Positions 23,500-35,289 of a DNA stretch of 64,000 bases are shown here, in pieces; position 1 is the first letter of the stretch; each line of letters opens with the position of its first letter. Position numbers and translations under genes: made by a program. Below the pieces are notes generated by a model, which saw only the letters and a program-made list of their open reading frames with translations, did not search any database and was not told the origin of the DNA. The DNA lies in NCBI GenBank assembly GCA_037954665.1, contig JBBMOL010000204.1, positions 62,001 to 126,000 on the forward strand, given 5' to 3'. This DNA is from Laguncularia racemosa. Taxonomy: Eukaryota; Streptophyta; Magnoliopsida; Myrtales; Combretaceae.

Positions 23500-23534
23500 C
23501 CCTACACTTAAACTGTTGCTTGTCCTTCAAGCAA
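23500..23534 (-). other. Polypurine tract plus hairpin next to the 3' LTR
   Basis: On the minus strand AAGTGTAGGGGAATT abuts the LTR. Just upstream is a hairpin with arms TTGCTTG (23516-23522) and CAAGCAA (23528-23534) and a 5-base loop. Confidence 0.6.
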
Positions 23535-24165
23535 TTGAATCAAATCAATTGAGAAATCTGTCATAGATTATACAAAATTTCTTTTCATCATTTCAAGCAT
23601 CTATTCTTTTATAATTCATGACTTGTAATTTTAATGTCAACTGCTCCAACCAAATCGGTTTCCTGTGATTAAATTACCATAGTCAAAATTTAATAGCTAA
23701 TCTAAACAAAACAAACTTTCATCCTCATGTTTAGCAAAAGAACTTTTATTCCAAAAGTAAATACTTAATCCAATAAGGAAAAACACCCAATTAAACTTCA
23801 TTGGATATTTGCAAGTATATAATCTTTGCAACACAAAGTAAAAGCATATGGTATCTACTCTTTCCCTAGACTTTCTCCCTTTTCATTATAAGTCTTATTT
23901 CATTCAACGATCTTTACATTCATATTCTTTTGATTTAATCCACATCTATTTTAATGGGTTTTTGCCCACTTCCTTTTCATGAACTTTCAACTTTTTCGCC
24001 CTTATCGTTATAGTGAGTTCATCGAGTCGGCAACATCCCAAGCTCGTCACTCAAGTGACCAAGTTTTAAGATACCCCTACGGACTCTTCCTCACTCTAAC
24101 ATTCAAGTTCGAATACTCTTAACTCAATTACTTGAATCATTGGAGTAATGGCTATGCTTGATTCT

Positions 24166-24196
<31 letters not shown>

Positions 24197-24968
24197 TTTA
24201 GGATCACTAAGGAGAAAGTTTCTTCTACCTCTTTCACTAAGTGTTATCATTGTTTCAAAAACGAATTCAAAGAGTATATAGTAACTAATTTAGCCTAGAA
24301 GTAAACTTGTTTATTTTTCACTTAAGAACTCGACCTACTCTTAAACTTCCAATTCTAAAGCTAAATACAAGGTAAATTTGTTTCTTAAAGATTTCACTAC
24401 TTAATTTTAACCAATTATTCTAATCACAGCAGTACGTGAGTAAAGCACTTGAACAAGTTAATTTCACATTTTGTAGATACTTATTACAACATTTAGTACA
24501 ATCTCCAAATTTCATGAAAATTTTGAAAAATTTGGCTTAAAATTTGCCATATAATGCTTAAGGACAAATATTCAAAGTATGAGTATAATATGATTTTAGA
24601 TATTAGCTAATCATACTCAATTCTCTATTCTCTATATTTTATTATCCTCTCCCCCACACTTAGTTTGAACAGTGTCCGCACTGTTCCTAATTTAACACAA
24701 TTAAAGAGGAATTAAAAACATAAGGAACATTAGAGAATAAGAAAAAAGGAATACTGGTACTTCCCTAGTATAAAGTGTAAAGTGATTAGAGTTCTCCCCT
24801 TAAGCATGAGAGAGTGTCATCTGATGATATGTACCCTTTCTGCAGCTAATCAAAAGAAAAAATCAAAACAAAACTAAAATAAAATAAATTGAATTTTATT
24901 TTTTTTGACATGGGTTGCCTCCCATGAAACGCCTTTCTTTAACGTCTTTGGCCAGACGTTCCTGGTAA
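23535..24968 (-). other. Non-coding region between integrase and 3' LTR
   Basis: No env-like or other frame is visible. It contains a 30-base C run at 24167-24196 and a second purine-tract-plus-hairpin module at 24646-24686 (PPT-like GTGGGGGAGAGG on the minus strand, then arms GAACAGTG and CACTGTTC with a TCCG loop). Confidence 0.55.
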
Positions 24969-26240
24969 TTAATCACAGTACTCGGGGTAAGTTAAAATGG
25001 TTTCTTCAATATTACACACTTGAAATCCTTCATAAAAAGGTTTCAAGTGATGACCATTGACTTTGAAAGTCTTACCAGTTTCAAGACTTGCGATCTCAAC
25101 TGCACCATGTGAAAATATGTTAGTGATAACAAAAGGACCAACCCACCGTGATCGTAGTTTTCCAGAAAACAACTTCAATCGAGAGTGATAAAGTAATACT
25201 TTTTTACCTACAGAAAAATTCTTTCGAGAAATCATTTGATCATGAAAATCCTTTGTTTTTTCCTTATAGATTTTAGTACTCTCATAAGCTTCTCTTCGAA
25301 TTTCCTCAAGTTCTTGTATTTGAAATTTTCTATGCTCACCAACCTCATCCATTTGTATGTTACATTGTTTTACAGCCCAATACGCCCTATGTTCCAACTC
25401 CACAAGGAGGTGACATGGTTTGCCAAATATCAAACGGTAAGGAGACATACCTATAGGGGTCTTGTAAGCTGTCTGGTAGGCCTATAATACATCTTCAAGT
25501 CTTGTGCTCCAATCCTTCTTGCTTAGATTGACAGTTTTTTTCCAGAATAGACTTGATTTCTCGATTTGATACCTCTGCCAATCCATTGGTTTGAGGGTGG
25601 TATGCGGTGGAAGTGCGATGAGTGACATTGTACTTTTTAAGTAGAATTTCCACTACTCTATTACAAAAGTGTGTGCCACGATCACTGATAAGAGCCTTTG
25701 GTGTCCTGAACCTAGCAAAAATATGAGATTTGACAAAATCCACAACAATTTTGGCATCGTTAGTTCGGGTCGCTTTGGCTTCCACCCACTTTGAGACATA
25801 ATCCACAGCAAGAAGGATGTAAACATTATCGAAAGAAAGAGGAAAAGGACCCATAAAATCAATACCCCATATATCAAATATTTCACAAGCAAGAATAGGG
25901 GTAAATGGCATTTGGTCTCTATGTCCTAAGTTGCCAACTTTCTGACATCATTCATAAGACTTACAAAACATATAAGAATCACGAAACAAGGTAGGCCAAA
26001 ACAACCCACACCCTAATACTTTTTGAACTGTCCTCTTAGGGCCAAAGTGTCCACCACATGCATATGAGTGACAAAATTGCAAGACAGAAGGAATATCGTC
26101 TTGAGAAATACACCTTCTAATGATTTAATCAGCACAATGTTTCCACAAATACGGATCATCCCATAATAGTACTTAGCAATCACTTTTGATTTTATTTTTT
26201 GAGCCCTAGACAAATCACTTGGTAGTGTCTTAGTAACCAA
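24969..26240 (-). pseudogene. Integrase of the Athila-like element, broken
   Basis: The integrase inserts element cDNA into the host genome. Frame 26013-26240 covers the N-terminal zinc-binding region in part. Frame 25495-25911 carries the catalytic core: IWGIDFMGPFP (first Asp), ALISDRGTHF (second Asp) and AEVSNREIKSILEK (Glu). Then a frameshift and a stop occur near 25480-25500, where the usual Trp codon of the LWAYRTAYKTP motif reads TAG. Frame 24969-25448 completes the C-terminal domain (GMSPYRLIFGKPCHL, ...LKPFYEG). Apart from these lesions all parts are in the correct order and length, so the decay is modest. Sequence quality here is good, which favours real mutations. Confidence 0.8.
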
Positions 26241-26429
26241 ATAGTTGACAATATCAGCATACCAAGGAATTGTCTTTTGAATAGAAAAGAGATGCTCATC
26301 TAGAAAATCATCTTATAGTGGTATTGACTCTTCACTGATGAGTATTCTACTGAGGTGGTCGGCAACTAAATTTTTGGAGCCTTTCGTATCACGTATTTCC
26401 TTATCAAACTCTTGTAATAAGAGTATCCA

Positions 26430-26720
26430 TCAAATAAGTCTTGATTTCGCCTCCTTCTTCGCGAGCAGGTACTTGAGAGCTACATGATCAGAGTAAACAA
26501 TTACCTTAGTACCAAGTAAATATGATCTGAATTTTTCTAAAGAAAAAACAACAGCCAAGAGTTCTTTTTCCGTTGTGGAATAGTTGCATTGAGCACTATC
26601 CAATGTTCTGGAAACGTAGTAAATGACATGAGAAGCTTTTCCAACTCTTTGGCCAAGAACAGCCCCAACTGCATAATTGCTCACATCACACATAATTTCA
26701 AAAGGAAGGTTCCAGTCAGG
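26430..26720 (-). pseudogene. RNase H domain of the Athila-like element
   Basis: Frame 26430-26693 reads CDVSNYAVGAVLGQR, then YYVSRTLDSAQCNYSTTEKELLA and VYSDHVALKYLL, the conserved Ty3/gypsy RNase H sequence with its Asp (CDVS), Glu (TEKE) and Asp (YSDH). It degrades element RNA during cDNA synthesis. It follows RT after a stop or frameshift at about 26724; the remaining frame is clean. Confidence 0.8.
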
Positions 26721-26723
26721 TGG

Positions 26724-27761
26724 TTAAATGATTGGAGCAGAAGTTAACTTATCCCTCAATGTGTCAAAAGCATGCTTGCAGGCCTCATCGAACTCAAATG
26801 CCACTTCTTTTTGCAGCAATCTACATAGGGGCTGAGTAATCTTGGAAAAATCCTTGATGAGGCGTCGATAGAATCCTGCACTCCCAAGAACAGAGCGAAT
26901 TTCCCATACACTTACAGGGTAAGGTAAAGATTTAATCAATTCTATTTTAGCTTTATCGACTTCAAGTCCCCTAGAAGATATAATATGACCTAGAATTAGG
27001 CTCTGTTCAACCATAAAGTGACATTTTTCATAGTTCAATACAAGATTCTTATCTATACATCTTTGAAGCACTTTTGTAAGGTTAGTCAAACATGAATCAA
27101 AAGAGTTACCATAGACAGTGAAGTCATCCATGAAAACTTCTATGATATTCTCCACATAATCTGAAAATATACTAACCATACACCTTTAGAATGTGGTTGG
27201 GGCATTGCAGAGCCTAAAAGGCATCCTTCAATATGTAAAAGTAACTGAATGGACATGTGAAAGTAGTCTTCTCTTGATCTTCCGTGCCACTGGAATTTGA
27301 TGAAAACCTGAATAACCATCAAGACAACAATAGTGAGAATGGCCAGCCAAACGTTCAAGCATCTGATCAAGAAACGGAAGAAGGAAGTGATCTTTTCTAG
27401 TTGACGTATTCAACTTCCTATAATCAACACAAACCCTCCATCCATTCTGAACACGAGTAGGAACTAACTCACCATTAGAGTTTTCAATCACAGTTAAGCC
27501 CGTTTTCTTTGGAACAACTTGAATTGGACTTACCCATTTGCTATCGGAAATTGGATAGATAATACCTGCATCAAGAAGTTTCAAGATCTCTTTCTTAACT
27601 ACTTCCATCATGGGCGGGTTCAAACGACACTGAACTTCCCTTGAAGGTTTGCAATTATCTTCCATTAATATCTTGTGCATGCATGTGGAGGGGCTTAGTC
27701 CTTTGATATCAGCTATGGACCATCCAATAGCTTCTTTATACTCTCTCAACACCCGAATCAA
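26724..27761 (-). pseudogene. Reverse transcriptase of the Athila-like element, one frameshift
   Basis: Frame 27228-27761 carries GIIYPISDSKWVSPIQVVPKK, NGWRVCVDYRKLN and LDGYSGFHQIPVA. Frame 26724-27179 carries the catalytic FMDD (27123-27134, the YxDD box), VYGNSFDSCL, KCHFMVEQSLILGHIIS and the thumb region LGSAGFYRRLIKDFS. The frame is broken in the finger/palm region at about 27179-27290. The wording is that of Athila-group RT. Confidence 0.8.
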
Positions 27762-28162
27762 CTTTTCTTCTTCTAAAGTACTTATTTGTTAGAGACTATC
27801 ACAGCAAGAGTCTCATTTTCTCCTAAGAAGATGTACTTTAGATGTTTGGGTAAGGGTTTTAATTCCACTTTGGTACCTGCATAATAGAGGGAAGAAGTCT
27901 TGTGTTAGAAGGAGGTAAATTAATGTAGGACACACCATACTTGATAGGTTTTAAAGATTCCAGCTCACAAATCATGTCCTACAAATTAGAGGATATTACA
28001 AACTTCTCCTTAAGAGTTTTTAATGCATTAATAGTAAGACTCTTATTAAGTGCAATTTTCAACTCTTCATCGTCTATCAAGTCAAATGCAGCCTATGTTA
28101 ATGGGTCAATAACATCCACAATAAAAACAGGAGAGATATCACTTGGATATTTCATGGCATCA

Positions 28163-28530
28163 TAAATTTAAATTTAATCACTTCACCATCAAATTCCATA
28201 GTGAGGGTACCATTATGTACATCAATTTTCTTCCTGGATGTCTTAAAAAGGTCTCCCCCAATAATATCAGTGATGAATTATGAGAATCATCATTCTCCAT
28301 GCCAAGCACATAAAAATTAGTAGGGAAAACCAACCCATTAACTTGTACTAAAACATCTTTTAGAACTCCCTCAGGATAAAGAATTAGACCTGTTAGCAAG
28401 TTGAACAATAACACCTCTTTCCTTCAAGAGACCAACATTCAAACATTGATAAACAGACAAAGGCATGACATTGATCGAAGCTCCTAGATTACACATGGCT
28501 TTAGCGATTCCAAGATTACCTATTTTGCAA
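28163..28530 (-). pseudogene. Aspartic protease of the Athila-like element
   Basis: The minus strand reads AMCNLGASINVMPLSVYQCL at about 28440-28500. Athila-type proteases have DLGASIN at the active site. Here the Asp codon is AAT (28488-28490), giving Asn, which would abolish catalysis. A frameshift follows near 28385, after which 28178-28414 continues the domain (LYPEGVLKDVLVQVNGLVFP, NFYVLGM). The protease would cut gag from pol. Confidence 0.7.
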
Positions 28531-28639
28531 GGAATAGTAAACATACCTGGGTCCTTACATTTAGGAGGAAGCTTCTTCTAAAGAATAGCTGAAACATTCT
28601 CACCCACACAATCTTTTCATTACCTTTCAGCTTTCTTTT

Positions 28640-30331
28640 GTTAGTGCACAACTCTTTAAGAAATTTAGCATAGCGAGGTACTTGTTTTAATTGCATCAAG
28701 CAAAGGAATATTTACCTCAACCTTGCGAAAAGTTTTAAGAATCTCTTTTTTCTTCAGCTTCATTCTTGGATTTCGCTAATCTAGAAGGGAAAGGGTGCTG
28801 TCACCATGACCTTTAGTGGTTCAATGAGGGATCCTCTGGTCTGCTTGCCTGCTAGCCCGAAGTCGAAATCTCTTTCTTAGTCTCTTCCTCAAGATTAGAT
28901 TAGTGTCCTTTCTTATTTGATCCCTACAATTCCATTCCACTTTCTCAAGGTAATTGCATTAGCGCTTTGCTTTGGATTTGTGATAGTTTGAGAAGGTAAC
29001 TTACCTTGAGTTTCTAACCTGTTTATAGAAGAAGCAAGTTGGCTTACCTGGTTCTCCAAGTTTTGAATGCTCTGCTTTGTGTCATCCCGAAGTTGTTTTG
29101 TATTAACAGTAAGCGATTTAACAATTTCCTCAAGAGACATACCGGAATTGGAAGGAGCTTGTGGTACTTGGTTTGATGGCCTAGGCTGGATTTGTTGGAA
29201 ATTTTGTGGTCTATTGCCATATCTGAAGTTAGGATGATCCCATCCATCCAAGATTATAAGTATTCGAGTATGGATCATATTTCCTCTGTGGCTGTCCTGG
29301 GAATACTCCTAACAGCATTGGCATGCTCATGATTGACATCTTGCAATGTGGGGCACATGTCAGTAAGATGATTAGGGGTAGCACAAATTCCACAAGCCTT
29401 CACCTGCTGTGTATTTTCGAGGGCTATCTACTGTATAAGGGAGGTTAGGTTAGAAATTTGATGTTCAAGGTTAAAAACACTTACCTCATTTGCCTTCCTT
29501 GAAGAAGAATCATGTCTAAACCTAAATTGTTGTGAATTAGCAGCCATAATGGAGATCAATTCCCTACTTGACCAAGGGTTTTATTCACTATGTCACCTCC
29601 ACTAGCAGCATCCATCATCTTCCTCTCCATCGAAAGCAGACCTTCATGGAAGTATTGAATGAGAATTGTTCAGATATCCCATGTTGTGGACAGCTTGCAC
29701 AAAGTTGCTTGAACCTCTCCCAATACTCATGAAGAGTCTCAGTATCCCTCTGTTTGATACTATAGATTTCTCTTCTTATGCCAGCGCTCTAGATGCAGGG
29801 AAAAATTTGTCCAGGAAGAGCTTCACCATATCTGTCCAAGTAGTTATAGAACCTGGAGAAAATAAAAAAAACCAATCTTTAGCTTTAGTACTTAAAGAAA
29901 ATGGAAAGGCACGCAACTTGATTTGATCGTCGGAGATTCCTTGCGGCCTCATACTAGAACACACTATATGAAACTCTTTCAAATGTTTGTGAGGATCTTC
30001 ATTCTCAAGACCATGAAAAGTGGGTAGCAAATGTATCAATCTAGAATTCAATTCAAATTTAACAGCTAATTCAGGATATTGAATATAAAGTGGTTTTTTG
30101 ATTCACATCTGGTGCAGCCAATTCTCTTAAATGTTCTTTCAAGATTTGCCATATCTTCTTCTTTTTTCAGATTCAATGGATGAATCAACAAATCCAATGC
30201 TAAGTTCAGTCCAGGGGATGAAGATAATACAGTTTCTTTTTTATGCAGCTTAGCTTCTCTTCGCAGTCTCTAAAAGTCTTCTCAATCTCTGGATTATAAG
30301 TGACTTCACCTGTATGAGAAGAACGAGTCAT
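28640..30331 (-). pseudogene. gag of the Athila-like element, broken
   Basis: A start codon at 30329-30331 opens MTRSSHTGEVTYNPEIEKTF. After frameshifts, 29776-30051 gives the capsid core (LIHLLPTFHGLENEDPHKHL, SMRPQGISDDQIKLRAFPFS, FLDKFFPASR). A zinc knuckle CGICATPNHLTDMC (C-X2-C-X4-H-X4-C) lies at 29353-29394, and 28913-29278 is the Gln-rich, Asn-rich part with NFRYGNRPQNFQQ. The MMDAASGG phrase near 29580-29620 is also typical. The protein would form the virus-like particle. Multiple frame breaks in good-quality sequence indicate real decay. Confidence 0.75.
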
Positions 30332-30360
30332 GCAAGAATAGAAATAAATTTGACACCAAT

Positions 30361-30377
30361 CTCAGGCAACGACGCCA
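30361..30377 (-). other. Primer binding site, tRNA-Asp type
   Basis: TGGCGTCGTTGCCTGAG on the minus strand matches TGGCGCCGTTGCC of the tRNA-Asp complement with one mismatch in the first 13. It starts five bases inside the LTR edge. Confidence 0.8.
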
Positions 30378-30382
30378 AAATT

Positions 30383-31722
30383 TGATGGGTGTCAAATCCA
30401 ACAAAATTAAAACCTACTCCTAAACAATTATATAATTTGTATACAGCAGTGAGTAGGGTCGTATCCACAGGGTTGGTTAAATATATTTCTATTAAAAGAA
30501 AATAGAGAGAAAAAGAAGAATGGGGGTTTTGTTTATGAATTCAAATAAAACTAAAATCAGATAATAAAAATTTTAATATGAAAAGCCTAACCAAAAGGAA
30601 TCATTATAGTTTAATTCATAAAACTGATCATTGATGCAAATATTTTCTATTCTTTATCTAAGATAAACTGGTTATGTGTTATTAATAAGATTTAATAACC
30701 TATCTCTCCTTACTTTCTTGATAATCAAAACAAGCTCTTTGATTAATTCTCTAATTGATTAAACAACCCTAAACAAGCTCTTAGGATTTAATCTATCAAT
30801 AGCATTAAAAACAAGAGAGACTACCAATTCATGCCAATAGATTATAAGATAAACCTATTTAAACAAGATTATATATCTCCATAACATGAATTTAACTATC
30901 TATTCTATAATCAAACATGTTATTGTGTCATAGAAATTAGAACTATCAAACAATTACGGATCTGACATTCTAATTGACAATATATTAACTTGCTAATTGA
31001 ATAGAAGAGCTCTAATTCATACCAATCAAACGAGATAAAAAAAAAAACATTTAGAAGATATATAAATACCCAAAAATAAAGAATAGAATAAAAACAAATC
31101 AATTAGATCTCACAATTCTTAAGAACTAAACTTTTGATGATCCTTTGGCTAGAAAATAGTTTAGCCACACATGTTCATAACTAAACAAAATCAAAGAGTG
31201 AAAAATAAGAAAAGTCTTTGTTTCAGGTGTCTCCCTGCTTTTCCTATTCGGTTTTCTTCACTCCTCAACTCCCCCTTTTTGGAAAAACGAAGAGATATAT
31301 ATAAGAAAACCAAAAGATCTCCTGAAACGGCTAAACTTATCCATATACACGGTCTCAACTCATGGTTAAACACGGCTATGTATTTAAAAACCGTGTAAGC
31401 TTTTGTTGGTTTTTCAAGCCAGAGACACGGCCGTGTACTTTAAAACCGTGTAACTTCTCTTGGTTCATCAAGCCAGACACACGACCGTGCTCTAGAAATA
31501 CAACGCCCGTGTACTTCCCTTGTACGTCGGCGGTGTAAATCCTTGACTTTGATCCAAATTGTAGATGACTTCTCTAAATAACTTGAATTAGCACTCTTTG
31601 ACTCCATTAAACCTTATTTACACCATAATAAAATTAAGTACCATTTCCTTATGATTTCCATAAAATCAATAATAAATTAACACAATTTATACTATAAAGA
31701 TTGAGTATAAAATGGCTCTACA
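30383..31722 (-). repeat. 5' LTR of the Athila-like element (1340 bp)
   Basis: Direct repeat of 22159-23494, differing by scattered substitutions and small indels. Flanked on the right by the target duplication CTACT (31723-31727). Confidence 0.85.
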
Positions 31723-31727
31723 CTACT

Positions 31728-32616
31728 ACAACTAGAGACCATATTACTAGGTGAGTGAAAAATCCATGATTATTGTGCCTTGCTTATGTTTATAATTAGT
31801 ACACCTGCATGTTGTAAATATCTAATATTTGAACTGGATTTGTATGTGGGGCTAACATAGGTTATTACATGTGCTTGAATGCCATTTGAATCTAATTATA
31901 CCCATCTAAGTGAATTCAGCTTTCCCTTACATTTAGACTATAGAAATTGCGAGCATTTATACAAATTATCATGACACCAAATAATTTGACTTAAGTTTAT
32001 TTGGCCTTAAATGAAATGAATCTTGCATCATGGAGTCTTGCATTAAGAAGGCTATTAGCGTCACGTAGTGGTATGGAAAGGCCTTCATGGAAGCCTGCAC
32101 TCCATGGGCCAACACCTTGTCTTAACCTTTTGGGAACTAAACAGAACCCTAGAAATGCCACCCTCTGATTGAAGCTAAGATTTTCTAATTCTGGGATTCA
32201 TTGCTTAGGAGGGCTTGACTTTCAAGCCATTCACAATCTATACCCCATGAAGGGCTTAGTATGTATATGTGTATTTTCTAGTCTATTAAATACATTTCAA
32301 AACAATATATATAGACTTTACAAATTCTTCCAAAAGACAGCTTGAGGTCACTAAGAGCCTTGAGCCTGCATGTAGTTTATGATTCCTAAACGCTTGGTAA
32401 TGGGGGCATTAAATCTATGTTGTATACGGTGTCTAGTAAATCATATATATTATTGCACTTAAGTGGTTGCTCATGCATGGCATGTGTGTGAATTGAATTA
32501 CTTGCTTGCTATTTTCTTGTCGGTTTATTACACCCCTACAGACTTCCCTTATTGCAGGCACCCATCTAAATAGAGCCTAGCAATAGATGCTAGAGGTTAG
32601 TACGGGATTGTAAAGG
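31728..32616. other. Unassigned intergenic DNA before the gap
   Basis: About 0.9 kb of apparently clean sequence with no long frame and no repeat shared with the rest of the window that I could confirm. Confidence 0.4.
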
Positions 32617-33116
32617 NNNNNNNNNNNNNNNNNNNNNNNNNNNNNNNNNNNNNNNNNNNNNNNNNNNNNNNNNNNNNNNNNNNNNNNNNNNNNNNNNNNN
32701 NNNNNNNNNNNNNNNNNNNNNNNNNNNNNNNNNNNNNNNNNNNNNNNNNNNNNNNNNNNNNNNNNNNNNNNNNNNNNNNNNNNNNNNNNNNNNNNNNNNN
32801 NNNNNNNNNNNNNNNNNNNNNNNNNNNNNNNNNNNNNNNNNNNNNNNNNNNNNNNNNNNNNNNNNNNNNNNNNNNNNNNNNNNNNNNNNNNNNNNNNNNN
32901 NNNNNNNNNNNNNNNNNNNNNNNNNNNNNNNNNNNNNNNNNNNNNNNNNNNNNNNNNNNNNNNNNNNNNNNNNNNNNNNNNNNNNNNNNNNNNNNNNNNN
33001 NNNNNNNNNNNNNNNNNNNNNNNNNNNNNNNNNNNNNNNNNNNNNNNNNNNNNNNNNNNNNNNNNNNNNNNNNNNNNNNNNNNNNNNNNNNNNNNNNNNN
33101 NNNNNNNNNNNNNNNN
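32617..33116. other. Scaffold gap, 500 N
   Basis: Exactly 500 unknown bases, the usual placeholder. The order across it is not proven. Confidence 0.98.
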
Positions 33117-34889
33117 CGGTGTAACAACCAAAAAAACCAAAACCCCCTCACTACCCCCAGCACAAAAAACCTCCCCCGGGGGTGCAATAACCTTCAATCA
33201 CAACACACTCACTATCCCAAACACACGCACTCGAAAAATTTTCACAGTAAAAACACCCCACACTTCCAATCAAAACAGCAAGCAACAATGGAAAAAAATT
33301 TTTTTAAAAAAAAATATTTTTCCTTCCAAATGATAAGTAAAAAAAACAAATTTGTAAAAAAGTATTATGTTTAAAACATACACAAAAAATTCCTTCAACT
33401 TAATGATTTTTTTTTTTAATTTTCAAATTGTTTCCAAATCCTCCACCCCAATGAAAGAAAAATCTAGAAATGAAGGTAAGTTTAATTCCAAAACCCCCAA
33501 AAAAAATGAAACCTTTCCTCCCCCAAACAAGCAACTCACGGCAAAGGTGAAAAATAGAAAAAATCAAGAAATAAAAAATTTCCACTTCCAATTCTAAAAT
33601 AATGAAGGTAATCACAATAAAACCCCAACTTAAAATTACTTCAATTCCATTTCAAATAACTTAAAATTAAGAAACGGAAGTTCAAGAACCCAAATTCCTA
33701 AATTGAAATAAATGCACCCCCTTCTCAAAAACCCTTTACTTTGATACAAAAAATTATGATGTCCCTAGTATCTAATTAAAAATTACCCCAAACCCAAATT
33801 TGGGGAGAAATCAACTAACAAAAAATTCACAAAAATGGCATGTTTCCATTTCCCAAACGTGAACCCTACTAGCACAAAACCAAATTTAAAAATTGATATA
33901 AAATTTAAAAAAGTACTCAATTGAAATTCCAATACCAATTAAAGAAGTAAGCAAAAATTGATTCCGTTTTCCCCAACTAATGGCATGACCCCTAGCTTAA
34001 AAATTTGAACCCAATTTGCGAAAAATCAAGAACAACATAAAAGAAACTAATTTCCTTATAAAAATTTAGGGCACTAGTTGGAATTAGGGATCAACTTGAA
34101 AATTTTGTTGATACCCACTCATAACAGATCCAATCCCTCGCGAAAAACCTAGAGTAAATTTTTTGATAAGAGCAATTTTGTAAAAAAGAAATACCCTTTC
34201 ACTTTGAACAAAAGGCATTTAAAATATGAAGTTCAAAAGTCTCCCTCAAAACCCCACTTTGCAATATTTAAAACTTGCTCTAAAAAGGGCAAATTTTAAC
34301 AAAAAAAATTTATAAGTAAAAAGCAACAAGTAACCAGTTTTAGAACAAAGGAAAATTACAAGTAAAACCCATCCCAAGTGGCCGACTTTTTCCATTTTCC
34401 AGGGAAAAATTTTATTGCACCGATTCTTTTGATTTATGTAGGTCCATAAATAACCCACAAATGAGCTTTAAATTTGAATTTACCCCACCGTCCTGAAAAA
34501 AACAAAATAAATGTACTTGCTAAAATGCAAAAAAACAAATACAAATAGAAAAGAAGATACTAAACAAATATTTTTGGGGGTCTGATTATTCAAAGTGGAC
34601 CCTCTTTCGCCAAATTTTTTTTAACCCCTTTTCAGCTTTTGCCTAGTGTGGGCCCTTTGTAGGTTTTAAGGGATGTCTTTGTAGGGGACAAAAGCCATAC
34701 ATTTCTTAGATGTCGGGGACGATAAATAAACCCATCCCGGGCCAAAAAACCACCCAAAGGCCCTCAAGAAAACCCTTTAAAATTCAAACCTATAACGTCG
34801 GGGATTGACCAGATAAAAAAGAAAAAACGTTTAAAAAAACTCCTACTGAAAGAGGGGGAAAGGAAGAAAGAATGCATGACGAGGCTGGG
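33117..34889 (-). repeat. Smeared sequence, probably another 10247-type LTR region in minus orientation
   Basis: Homopolymer-smeared. Short phrases (AACTTGCTC near 34275, AAGTGGCCGAC near 34376, CTTTGTAGGTT near 34656) are weakly reminiscent of the minus strand of the gypsy LTR family. Not resolvable further. Confidence 0.25.
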
Positions 34890-35048
34890 AAATGATTGTA
34901 TCAACTTTATAGTTTTTTAAAAATAGATTGTTATTAATGATTCTTACTCATTTTCCTCAAATCTACAAAAGCGTGTACAATACTTTTATTGATTTGTTAC
35001 AATAAAATGAATGGAATATGAGGATGAAAAAAATTTAAACACCACAAA

Positions 35049-35106
35049 CACAACAAAAAATAATACGAAATAAGCAGAAACAAATATAAGGACTATTTTT
35101 TTTCAT
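35049..35106 (-). pseudogene. Exon-1 remnant of the cysteine-rich peptide gene (leftmost unit)
   Basis: On the minus strand ATG at 35104-35106 opens a hydrophobic stretch (MKKNSPYICF...) aligned with exon 1 of copies A and B. The donor site is changed to GTTTGT. Sequence quality is poor, so it could be a misread intact exon. No exon 2 is visible to its left. Confidence 0.4.
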
Positions 35107-35289
35107 TGCTTTAAATTTTTTAGTAAAACAAAAAATTTTTTTTTAATTTGCTTAATGTTTTAAAAACTATTTCAGCACCTTTTCCCAAAATCATTTTTTA
35201 TATAGATTGCGATTTTCCTTATAAAAAATGCATTGAAAGGGCCCTTTTTTATTCCATTCTAGATTGGATCAAAACAAAATGTGTGCCCA

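Larger units (their letters stand above)
22159..31722 (-). mobile_element. Athila-like Ty3/gypsy retrotransposon, complete (9564 bp)
   Basis: LTRs are 22159-23494 and 30383-31722, flanked by a perfect 5-bp target duplication CTACT (22154-22158 and 31723-31727). The primer site is tRNA-Asp-type, and a polypurine tract lies next to the 3' LTR. On the minus strand the order is gag, protease, RT, RNase H, integrase, then about 1.5 kb of non-coding DNA without an env-like frame. The Athila assignment rests on gag (LPTFHGLENEDPHKHLKEFH), the protease LGASIN motif and RT wording, and is a family-level inference. Frameshifts and stops in every gene mean it is not autonomous now. Confidence 0.85.

Noticed and set aside
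23535..24968. An env-like gene between integrase and 3' LTR of the Athila-like element
   Set aside because: Some Athila elements have one, but no frame of useful length or membrane-protein character is present here.
32577..33197. A 206-codon open frame on the minus strand
   Set aside because: It consists almost entirely of the N gap; only about 40 real codons remain.
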